Source: Oceanospirillaceae bacterium
Lineage (GTDB): Bacteria; Pseudomonadota; Gammaproteobacteria; Pseudomonadales; Balneatricaceae
Assembly: GCA_023954795.1 (NCBI GenBank)
Contig: JAGSHA010000050.1
Location: 1-13,121, forward strand
Direction: 5' to 3'
DNA length: 13,121 nt
Shown here: positions 7,885 through 13,121 of the stretch, one piece after another
How the letters are laid out: the number at the start of each line of letters is the position of its first letter
How positions within the stretch are numbered: position 1 is the stretch's first letter
Program-made: the position numbers and the translations under genes
The notes under the pieces: generated by a model
What the model was told of the DNA's origin: nothing
Seen by the model: only the letters and a program-made list of their open reading frames with translations
Databases searched by the model: none

Positions 7885-9861
7885 ATGAAAATTTCACAGC
7901 TCACCCGCTTGGCAACTTTAGCTCTGCTATTTATTGTCATTTTTTTGAGCGGTTCGGTTATCTGGTCGTTAAACCGACTTCATGACGCATTTTCCGCCAG
8001 CGCTTACTACCAGAACTACCAACGCGAAGTACGGGAGCTGATAGGCAAACCGATTCACACCTACCTACTTAACGGCAATGCCACCTTACTGACGACCATC
8101 AGCGATAACATTTCGACTGTTATCGATAGCACCAGTCAAAACACCCACTTACCGACTGAGATGCGCAATGAGACGGTTGCCCTGCTAGATAAGCTCAGCA
8201 GCACCACGCTGTCCGAGCTGCGTGCAGCAGGAAAACTGGCAGACCCTCAGGAGCTGCTGATCAATAATGAACGCGAACTCATGGGCGAGCTGACCCGCGC
8301 GACCGAATATACCGAGTCCGCCAACCTGGCAGCCCCACAACAGCGCCAACAATACCTGACACTGATTACCCAGCTACAGCGCTCCCTGGTCTCACTTAGC
8401 CACACCCGGCAAAGCTACTTCACCGATGGTAGCAATGATAAATTGGACACGTTAACGCACCACCAAAGTGAACTAAATCAAACATCCATCACTCTGCATG
8501 CCCTACCCCGTCTAGGGGTCTATTCTGAAGAGCGCGCTGGCGAGGACGATCTAGCGTCCCTTATGGGGTGGCAGCAGGATGAAGAAGCTAACGATCGAGA
8601 AGACAAAGGCGATGCCATCGTCGACGAGATCCGCTCGCTCATTAAGCGTTATCCAAAAGAGATGAATAACGCACAAAAGTTTATTGCCCAAAAACAACGT
8701 GCCGAACACACCACCCAGCTACTCCTGAATGAACTCGAACAAGGCTTGTCGCGCTATGCCGAAGAGGTCAATCAGCAATATGCGGCGATTCAACGCGACG
8801 TATACGTCCTATTGGTTATCTGCGTGACCCTAATTGTGCTCACCGGTCTGCTGATGACCATGCTAAAGCACCGCCTGTCACATATTTTAATAGAAACCAG
8901 CCACTATATAGACAAACTATCCAAGGGGGATCTCAGCAGCGAGTTTAATCTTAGAAGCAGCATTTCAGAAGTGAAAAGCCTGCATAGTTCCGTCAATTCA
9001 CTGCATAGCTATTTCACACACCTCATCACTCAGATACGCAGCGAGACACAACATCTGAGTTCGCTTGAACATCAGATATCTCAAGGTTCGATCCATCTGG
9101 AATCTATCGTTTCCAAGCAGCTTTCCTCAACCGAACGCGTTGCTGTACAAATGACGCAGCTTGAAGGCTCTTACCAACATGTGGCGAAAAATGCCGCCCA
9201 AACCAACCATGCCACCTCTGACGCGCAATCACTCGCCAATCAAAGTGCTGACTATATGGTCAAAACTAGCGATAGCATTCACTCTCTCACCGGTGAGGTG
9301 AAAGAAACAGCCCAAGCACTTGAGTTACTCAAACAAGACGCACGAGAAATAGAAAGTGCTTTAGAAGTCATTCAAGGCTTCGCCGAGCAAACCAATTTGC
9401 TCGCACTCAATGCAGCAATCGAAGCCGCCCGCGCTGGCGAAGCCGGGCGTGGATTTGCCGTAGTCGCAGACGAGGTACGCAATCTCGCGTCTCGAACCAG
9501 CAGTTCAGCCATCGAAATAAAACTAATAACAGACAAGCTCAATCAAGCCACAGCTACGACCACCGAACGTATGAACAAACAACTGAATGCAGCTGCAATC
9601 ACGATAGAATCCGCTCAGAATGCCCAAAGCACCATCGAGTCCGTTCGCGAATCCATAGAGAACGTCCACAACATGAACTCTCTGATCGCCGCTGCAACCG
9701 AAGAACAAACGCGCAGTACAACCGAGATTAGTAACGCCGTTACCGACGCCGCAGACTTATCCAAAAGCTCATCGCAAGAAGCGGATAACAATCAGAAATA
9801 TGCTTCTGAGCTTTCCAAAATAAGCTCCAGCTTAAATGCCTTGGTGCGCCAATTTAACTAA
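7885..9861 (+). CDS. Methyl-accepting chemotaxis protein
   Basis: Transmembrane chemoreceptor of 658 residues that passes ligand signals to the CheA/CheW array. Membrane segment at about 11-29, a periplasmic region of roughly 275 residues (30-304), second membrane segment 305-327, a HAMP domain about 328-382 with the typical GDLS motif, then the cytoplasmic coiled coil. The hairpin tip (about 499-539) has the near-invariant QTNLLALNAAIEAARAGE and GRGFAVVADEVR. It ends in LVRQFN and has no C-terminal CheR-tethering pentapeptide. The periplasmic region is helix-rich, carries an acidic stretch near 215-245, and is not a family I recognise; the length would fit a helical bimodular-type sensor, so the ligand is unknown. 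ATG 7885 is chosen over an in-frame TTG at 7867, which would add six residues before the basic N-terminus. The Shine-Dalgarno is weak. Monocistronic, with its own terminator. Confidence 0.94.
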   Translation: MKISQLTRLATLALLFIVIFLSGSVIWSLNRLHDAFSASAYYQNYQREVRELIGKPIHTYLLNGNATLLTTISDNISTVIDSTSQNTHLPTEMRNETVALLDKLSSTTLSELRAAGKLADPQELLINNERELMGELTRATEYTESANLAAPQQRQQYLTLITQLQRSLVSLSHTRQSYFTDGSNDKLDTLTHHQSELNQTSITLHALPRLGVYSEERAGEDDLASLMGWQQDEEANDREDKGDAIVDEIRSLIKRYPKEMNNAQKFIAQKQRAEHTTQLLLNELEQGLSRYAEEVNQQYAAIQRDVYVLLVICVTLIVLTGLLMTMLKHRLSHILIETSHYIDKLSKGDLSSEFNLRSSISEVKSLHSSVNSLHSYFTHLITQIRSETQHLSSLEHQISQGSIHLESIVSKQLSSTERVAVQMTQLEGSYQHVAKNAAQTNHATSDAQSLANQSADYMVKTSDSIHSLTGEVKETAQALELLKQDAREIESALEVIQGFAEQTNLLALNAAIEAARAGEAGRGFAVVADEVRNLASRTSSSAIEIKLITDKLNQATATTTERMNKQLNAAAITIESAQNAQSTIESVRESIENVHNMNSLIAAATEEQTRSTTEISNAVTDAADLSKSSSQEADNNQKYASELSKISSSLNALVRQFN

Positions 9862-9886
9862 CCCCTCTCCCTGAGTGGCCGCACAC

Positions 9887-9921
9887 AAGTCGCGAGCTAC
9901 GCAGCCTTAGCCGCGACTTTT
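9887..9921 (+). terminator. Terminator after the chemotaxis gene
   Basis: Stem AAGTCGCG (9887-9894) / CGCGACTT (9912-9919) with an inner GCT/AGC pairing and a short run of T ending at 9921. It starts 25 bp after the stop codon at 9859-9861. The T run is only four bases, so efficiency is uncertain. Confidence 0.65.
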
Positions 9922-10045
9922 CCAACCTTACACCTAGCCTTTATACAGCTATCTTATATTCCCTTTCAGCCTGCTCCGCTCACCACACGTGTGACTAAAC
10001 TTTCCTCTCCAACACCCCAGACAATCCGGTCCGATGTGAGAGGCG

Positions 10046-10078
10046 GATGCAGATGCAGATGCGGGATGCGGGATGCGG
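10046..10078. repeat. Short GATGCA/GATGCGG tandem repeat
   Basis: Two copies of GATGCA (10046-10057) followed by three copies of GATGCGG (10058-10078). It sits 12 bp left of the GAGACGG array, and the two heptamers differ at only two positions (GATGCGG versus GAGACGG), suggesting related origin by slippage and drift. Confidence 0.85.
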
Positions 10079-10090
10079 GGTATGAGATAT

Positions 10091-10132
10091 GAGACGGGAG
10101 ACGGGAGACGGGAGACGGGAGACGGGAGACGC
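10091..10132. repeat. Heptamer tandem repeat, (GAGACGG)5 plus one variant
   Basis: Five perfect copies of GAGACGG (10091-10125) and a sixth, GAGACGC (10126-10132). The unit is not a multiple of three, so a frame crossing it cycles every 21 bp (RRETGDG on plus). Strong G bias on the plus strand. A slippage-prone, possibly length-variable site. Confidence 0.9.
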
Positions 10133-10224
10133 CAAGCGTAAGAAACGAAGTAATCCCTCTAACACCTATAGGTACCAAGTATCACGAGAACCATCCCTCC
10201 ATAGCTGCTCGATATCTCAGAAAC

Positions 10225-10249
10225 AAAAAAGGCCAGCAAAAGCCGACCT
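10225..10249 (-). terminator. Intrinsic terminator of the porin gene
   Basis: Minus strand: GGTCGGC-TTTT-GCTGGCC followed by six T. The seven-pair stem includes two G-U pairs and can gain a closing A-T pair. It lies about 70 nt after the porin stop. Confidence 0.8.
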
Positions 10250-10260
10250 AATACGAAGTA

Positions 10261-10291
10261 ATTGTGTGGTTTGAAGGGGGGACCACACAAT
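10261..10291 (-). other. 3'-UTR hairpin between porin stop and terminator
   Basis: Perfect 10-bp inverted repeat ATTGTGTGGT (10261-10270) / ACCACACAAT (10282-10291) with an 11-nt loop containing six C on the minus strand. There is no T run after it, so it is not the terminator. In an abundant outer-membrane mRNA it could protect the 3' end from exonucleases. Confidence 0.6.
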
Positions 10292-10316
10292 CACCTCAAT
10301 ATGTATGCCCCAGGCA

Positions 10317-11258
10317 TTAGAACTTGATGCGCATACCTGCCAGAACATCCAGATCCAGATCTTTGCCATCTTCGTCGATGTCGGAGATTTCAGCAAAAAC
10401 GCTTACGTTTTTCTGAGCCGGGAACTTATACGTTACGTTAGCGTAGATCTGAGTAGCATCAGTAGACGCTGAAGTTTCTTCTTCAGTCAGACCCAAAGAA
10501 AAAGTAGTGGTTTTAGATGCTTTGAACTTAGCAACTACGTTGTAAGTATCCAGATCGACAGAACCGGTGTCACGGGAGCTGTAATCAGCAGCCAGCGCAA
10601 CGGAACCCAGCTTAGTAGCTGCACTCAGACCCCAAGTGTCAACATCGCCTGCAGTTTTATCAATAGTCTGATAAGCAGCAGCCAGCTCAACACCACCTAC
10701 ACTTGTTGCAGCGAAAACTTCGAAAGAAGCATCACCTGCGCTGTTTTCGCCTTCTGCTTCCAGCTCAGTGGAAGTAACCAGAGTAAAGTTATCAGTGGAA
10801 ACATCCAAACGAATAACGTCATCACCATCTGTCTGACCCGCTGCGTCAAACGCATCTTCAGATACAGAGTGCTCGTAAGCGCCTTCCACACCAAACTCAT
10901 CGGCAGCATTGTTCTGCTTACCTACAGCCACTGCAGCCATACCGAAGTCCAGACCCAGGTATGCTTCTTCCAGCTTGCTACCTGACTGCTTGTCTTCCGC
11001 AGCATCTTTAAAGCCAAAATCCAGCTGACCGAAAGCCTTCAGGCCATTACCCAGATCGTAAGTTACAGAGTTTTTCAGTTCCAGATCATCGAACTCAACT
11101 TCTGCATCTTTAGTTTTAGAAGCGTTATCACGCAGCTGAACCTGCCAGTCGCCTTTCAGCTTGTAAGTCAGACCTTTGCCTTCATAGATAGTGGCAGCAT
11201 TGACAGAACCAACAGTTGTAGCAGCTGCAACAGCAGCAACCAAAATCAGCTTTTTCAT
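10317..11258 (-). CDS. Gram-negative outer-membrane porin
   Basis: Predicted general diffusion porin of the outer membrane, 313 residues. A signal peptide of about 21 residues (MKKLILVAAVAAATT to SVNA, cleaved before ATIYEG) is followed by alternating strand and turn sequence rich in Gly, Asp, Ala and Ser, typical of porin_4-type beta barrels. It ends in a terminal Phe (MRIKF), the usual BAM recognition signal. The protein is acidic and lacks cysteine. The start is ATG 11258: GGAG lies 9 nt upstream with a second AGGA close to the ATG, and the signal peptide begins there. An ORF extension to 11303 would put 15 residues before it. Its own terminator follows, and a 3' hairpin suggests a stable, abundant message. 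Substrate selectivity cannot be read from the sequence. Confidence 0.88.
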   Translation of the reverse strand: MKKLILVAAVAAATTVGSVNAATIYEGKGLTYKLKGDWQVQLRDNASKTKDAEVEFDDLELKNSVTYDLGNGLKAFGQLDFGFKDAAEDKQSGSKLEEAYLGLDFGMAAVAVGKQNNAADEFGVEGAYEHSVSEDAFDAAGQTDGDDVIRLDVSTDNFTLVTSTELEAEGENSAGDASFEVFAATSVGGVELAAAYQTIDKTAGDVDTWGLSAATKLGSVALAADYSSRDTGSVDLDTYNVVAKFKASKTTTFSLGLTEEETSASTDATQIYANVTYKFPAQKNVSVFAEISDIDEDGKDLDLDVLAGMRIKF

Positions 11259-11325
11259 TTCCTTTCTCTCCAGATTTAAGGATGAATAAATTAAAATCGA
11301 CAAATTTTAAGCAAAGCAATCCCTG

Positions 11326-11350
11326 CGCCCTTTTTTTCTAAAAAAGGGCG
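11326..11350. other. Hairpin between the DUF2057 gene and the porin gene
   Basis: Perfect 11-bp stem CGCCCTTTTTT (11326-11336) / AAAAAAGGGCG (11340-11350) with a 3-nt loop. The T/A run is inside the upper stem and no T run follows on either strand, so it is an atypical terminator. It lies 60-84 nt after the DUF2057 stop and upstream of the likely porin promoter, so separating the two minus-strand transcripts is its most plausible role. Confidence 0.5.
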
Positions 11351-11409
11351 AGACAAATCCAATAAATAATTATTTCTTAAAGATAACTACGAATATAAAT
11401 TTATATGAG

Positions 11410-12078
11410 TTATTGACCAATCCATTGCTTGAAACGCTTCCTAGTTTCTGAATCAGCTTGGTTATACCAATACCGAAGCATTTTTTCTGGCATATTCAAT
11501 TCAGAAGATTGTGACTGTTTATTATTACCTGCTTGTGACTTCACCGCAGGTAATGGACTTTCCGCAACCAACCCCTCTACTCGCTCATATGGGAGCGCAG
11601 CCGCCGCATCCGTTAAATTAAACTCTTCCAACTCACGTTCATAATCACGACTCAACTGAAAACCATCTTTTTTCAGCGAGCTGACTTTAACTACCTGAGC
11701 TACACCACGGACGTCTAGTAAACGCCAGTCTCCGCGGCGGTTAAAGGTATCGACATCATCTTCATTGCGAATCAATGGAGCCTTCAAGACGAGTGCTATG
11801 TTCTTTACATCGAACAGCAGCACAAAGGAATCTGTCGTTTCCAACTCGAAGTCATCTGCAGATTTTTTCAGCTCAGCCGTATACTGAACAACCAGCTGAT
11901 TAAGCCCATCATTTAGCTTTACAAAATCAGTTCCTGAAAAAAGACTCTCATTAGTTACTTCCTTACCATTTAAAGCAAGTACAGAAATTCCGTCTTCAAA
12001 CTGAACCTGGACATCAGCAACGACAGAAGAGCTGAAACCCAGAAGTGACACAAACAAAGCACACAGTGTTTTTTTCAT
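11410..12078 (-). CDS. DUF2057 (YccT/UPF0319 family) secreted protein
   Basis: Predicted periplasmic protein of 222 residues. A signal peptide of about 21 residues (MKKTLCALFVSLLGF onward, cleaved after VVA) is followed by the family pattern: ISVLALNGKEV near the mature N-terminus, then LNDGLNQLVVQYT, and a C-terminal MLRYWYNQADSETRKRFKQW matching the end of E. coli YccT (LKYWFKLADPQTRNTFLQW). E. coli YccT (CsgI) is described as a periplasmic inhibitor of curli assembly; whether that holds here is unknown, and no curli genes are in the window. ATG 12078 is chosen because the signal peptide begins there, although the Shine-Dalgarno is poor. An extension to 12111 adds 11 hydrophobic residues. 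Same strand as the porin but separated by a hairpin and AT-rich DNA. Confidence 0.85.
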   Translation of the reverse strand: MKKTLCALFVSLLGFSSSVVADVQVQFEDGISVLALNGKEVTNESLFSGTDFVKLNDGLNQLVVQYTAELKKSADDFELETTDSFVLLFDVKNIALVLKAPLIRNEDDVDTFNRRGDWRLLDVRGVAQVVKVSSLKKDGFQLSRDYERELEEFNLTDAAAALPYERVEGLVAESPLPAVKSQAGNNKQSQSSELNMPEKMLRYWYNQADSETRKRFKQWIGQ

Positions 12079-12113
12079 AAAGCCCAACAACATTAAATAA
12101 TATGGAACCAAAC

Positions 12114-12122
12114 TTTATACCA
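12114..12122 (-). promoter_or_regulatory. Candidate extended -10 promoter of the DUF2057 gene
   Basis: Minus strand TGGTATAAA, an extended -10 element with 5/6 match to TATAAT, 35 nt before the ATG. The -35 region (TTCAGT, 16 nt upstream) is weak. Confidence 0.42.
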
Positions 12123-12512
12123 GCATCTAATAACTACTGAAGTAGAATCCAGCCATAATTTATGAGCTGCGATATTAGGGTCGTTAGATGACAGTAAGGT
12201 TTAAAAATGATTAAAGATTCAGTTATCGCTTTCCTAATTTCAATATATTAAGAAAAGGCGCCAAAACCAGCACATTAGAAATAAGGATATAAGTCATATC
12301 TCTTTAAATCTAAGAATTACGCAACCACGTCCGAAAACCTTGAAATAGGTGCAATGCATGCTTAAAAAATAAGCACCTATTCATTAAGATCTCCGCCCTT
12401 CTTAAAAGTGAACGAATTTTCACATTCATCTACTTAAATGTCAACGTTAATAGCATTCATTATCATTCGCCTCTCTGTATTCATTTAGCTTACCTTTAAT
12501 GTATTTTGCTCG
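12123..12512. other. AT-rich gene-free stretch
   Basis: No credible gene in about 390 bp. A 14-codon frame at 12207-12251 has a weak ribosome site but is too short to call. The only clear structure is the inverted repeat at 12344-12381. Composition is distinctly more AT-rich than the neighbouring genes. Confidence 0.6.
12344..12381. repeat. Inverted repeat with a competing inner stem
   Basis: Perfect 9-bp arms AATAGGTGC (12344-12352) / GCACCTATT (12373-12381). A second stem, TGCTTA (12359-12364) / TAAGCA (12370-12375), uses part of the right arm, so the two folds exclude each other. No T run follows on either strand, so it is not a standard terminator. Confidence 0.7.
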
Positions 12513-12620
12513 GAGGTAGAGGTAGAGGTAGAGGTAGAGGTAGAGGTAGAGGTAGAGGTAGAGGTAGAGGTAGAGGTAGAGGTAGAGGTAGAGGTAGAGG
12601 TAGAGGTAGAGGTAGAGGTA
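12513..12620. repeat. Hexamer tandem repeat, (GAGGTA)18
   Basis: Eighteen perfect copies of GAGGTA over 108 bp with no interruption, indicating recent expansion. The plus strand is purine-rich and each unit has the Shine-Dalgarno core GAGG; the minus strand reads TACCTC. The unit is a multiple of three, so length changes keep frame: plus-strand frames give Gly-Arg repeats. I do not call that frame a gene because it has no clear ribosome site and ends in ordinary intergenic sequence. Confidence 0.97.
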
Positions 12621-12624
12621 TTAG

Positions 12625-12646
12625 AACCGCCCCTGCTGGGGCGGTT
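12625..12646 (-). terminator. GC-rich hairpin, probable terminator of the small secreted protein gene
   Basis: Perfect 9-bp stem AACCGCCCC (12625-12633) / GGGGCGGTT (12638-12646) with a 4-nt loop, 19 nt after the stop of the 53-residue gene. On the minus strand no U-tract follows: after four bases the TACCTC repeat begins. On the plus strand a T run appears only six bases after the stem. It is therefore an imperfect terminator in either direction. Confidence 0.6.
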
Positions 12647-12665
12647 AAGAAATTTTTATCACTAA

Positions 12666-12827
12666 TTAACTATCGACGTTCTCGTGCAGCTCTGGCGTGA
12701 AACGCAATACACGCTCTTCCCAATCATCGTCATAATCATGACTTGGACGTAGGGTATCTGCAGTAACACTGCTGACGAATAACATTGCTGCCACCATACC
12801 TAACAGAGATTTCATAACAAGTTTCAT
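12666..12827 (-). CDS. Small secreted acidic protein, function unknown
   Basis: 53 residues. A signal peptide of about 23 residues (basic MKLVMK, then a hydrophobic core, cleavage after VTA) leaves a mature part of about 30 residues that is strongly acidic: DYDDDWEERVLRF and an ELHENVDS end. I do not recognise the family. ATG 12827 is chosen because AGGTGG ends 4 nt before it and the signal peptide begins there; an ORF extension to 12869 has no such support. A candidate promoter is at 12888-12916, and a GC-rich hairpin follows the stop. The complete set of promoter, ribosome site, signal peptide and hairpin makes it a credible real gene despite its size. The acidic tail could bind metal or cationic partners, but that is only inference. 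Confidence 0.68.
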   Translation of the reverse strand: MKLVMKSLLGMVAAMLFVSSVTADTLRPSHDYDDDWEERVLRFTPELHENVDS

Positions 12828-12887
12828 ATCGCCACCTTTCGTTTGTGTACACGCTAACTGTATGACCAATAAATGAAACCAGACTGA

Positions 12888-12916
12888 AAAATAGACAACA
12901 GTCGCCAGCTTGTCAT
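12888..12916 (-). promoter_or_regulatory. Candidate sigma70 promoter of the small secreted protein gene
   Basis: Minus strand ATGACA-N17-TATTTT (5/6 and 4/6 matches) gives a start near 12880 and a leader of about 50 nt. The -35 overlaps the Pho-box-like sequence at 12910-12927. Confidence 0.45.
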
Positions 12917-12927
12917 AAAAGTTTCAT
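12910..12927 (+). promoter_or_regulatory. Pho-box-like direct repeat
   Basis: TTGTCAT-AAAA-GTTTCAT matches the PhoB box (CTGTCAT-AAAA-CTGTCAT) at 15 of 18 positions. It overlaps the -35 of the small secreted protein gene, but the repeats read on the opposite strand from that gene, which argues against standard PhoB activation. Confidence 0.3.
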
Positions 12928-12978
12928 GGATGCCCAATCGCATATCGATAGATGATTCACGCATTAAGAGACGAGAAG

Positions 12979-13102
12979 CACACCCTGTAGGGTCGTCTTT
13001 AGGCGACCGGCGCTTCGGAGAAGTGCGGACAGTTCCTACACAAAAATCAGGTGAGTATCAGGGGGCCCTGGTCGCCTGAAGACGACCCTACAAGGGGGTG
13101 TG
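12979..13102. repeat. REPIN-like pair of inverted REP hairpins
   Basis: Two REP-type units face each other. Left unit on plus: GTAG (12987-12990), then stem GGTCGTC (12991-12997), loop TTTA, GGCGACC (13002-13008). Right unit on minus: GTAG (13091-13088), then the same stem at 13087-13081 and 13076-13070 with loop TTCA. Outer bases (CACACCC left, GGGGGTGTG right) extend the match, with a 3-base gap. The units are 61 bp apart. A GTAG tetranucleotide beside an imperfect hairpin is the signature of REP elements mobilised by RAYT (TnpA-REP) transposases, and an inverted pair is a REPIN or BIME. Both units carry the same T-G pair in the stem on the GTAG strand. No transposase lies in the window. 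Confidence 0.8.
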
Positions 13103-13121
13103 AGTGTGCAGTGAAGTCTGA

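Larger units (their letters stand above)
9862..10316. other. Gene-free 455-bp stretch between the chemotaxis and porin genes
   Basis: It contains the chemotaxis-gene terminator, a tandem-repeat patch (10046-10132), the porin terminator and a second 3' hairpin. Open frames run through the repeat patch on both strands, but they have no Shine-Dalgarno and their composition is set by the repeat, so I do not call them. I see nothing else in 9922-10045 or 10133-10224. Confidence 0.7.

Noticed and set aside
9966..10274. Overlapping 61-70-codon frames on both strands across the heptamer repeat
   Set aside because: Repeat-driven sequence (RRETGDG or SRLPSPV), no ribosome site, and one overlaps the porin terminator.
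12207..12251. 14-codon hydrophobic frame MIKDSVIAFLISIY with AAGG 7 nt upstream
   Set aside because: Resembles a tiny membrane peptide or type I toxin, but it is too short, with no promoter or antisense RNA signal; chance is likely in AT-rich DNA.
12443..12470. Fur-box-like AATGATAAT on the minus strand
   Set aside because: Only about 12 of 19 positions fit the full Fur consensus, and it is not placed at a promoter.
12506..12700. 64-codon plus-strand frame encoding a Gly-Arg repeat
   Set aside because: Its content is set by the hexamer repeat. It starts at a TTG with no clear ribosome site and ends in the hairpin and antisense to the small secreted gene.

Overview
The window is a chromosomal segment of a gammaproteobacterium. 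The left 7.6 kb is the conserved housekeeping block ftsH - rlmE - yhbY - greA - carB - carA, arranged as in Pseudomonas and Oceanospirillales-type bacteria. FtsH and CarA resemble pseudomonad proteins closely, including the extra N-terminal residues of FtsH and the 378-residue CarA. The porin and DUF2057 proteins on the right suggest a motile, probably marine or aquatic Gram-negative. The genus cannot be fixed from sequence reading alone.

Layout, left to right. Bases 1-1466 (minus) are ftsH, cut by the window edge. rlmE (minus) lies 82 bp upstream of it. yhbY (plus) diverges from rlmE and converges on greA, with a strong bidirectional terminator at 2628-2656. greA, carB and carA (minus) form one operon; carB and greA overlap by four bases (ATGA). 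carA starts at a TTG behind a strong GGAGG. About 140 nt upstream there is a good sigma70-type promoter, and an intrinsic terminator facing carA lies between the two, which suggests attenuation. dapB, often the next gene in this cluster, is absent from the window. In its place is a divergent methyl-accepting chemotaxis protein gene (7885-9861) with a probable sigma28 promoter.

The right 3.2 kb is accessory. It holds a terminator after the chemotaxis gene, a gene-free stretch with hexamer and heptamer tandem repeats (10046-10132), an outer-membrane porin (minus, 10317-11258) with its own terminator, a secreted DUF2057/YccT-family protein (minus, 11410-12078), and a 0.5 kb gene-poor stretch. 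That stretch contains a 9-bp-stem inverted repeat, 18 perfect copies of GAGGTA, and a GC-rich hairpin. A small secreted acidic protein of 53 residues (minus, 12666-12827) follows, then a REPIN-like pair of inverted REP hairpins (12979-13102).

Functionally, the left block joins pyrimidine/arginine precursor synthesis (CarAB), transcript cleavage (GreA), ribosome assembly (YhbY, RlmE) and membrane protein quality control (FtsH). The right part is sensory and cell-envelope. I see no CRISPR, phage, toxin-antitoxin or defence system, and no tRNA or rRNA. The most unusual material is non-coding: the carA leader, the two simple-sequence arrays, the REPIN-like element, and the promoter region of the small secreted protein.
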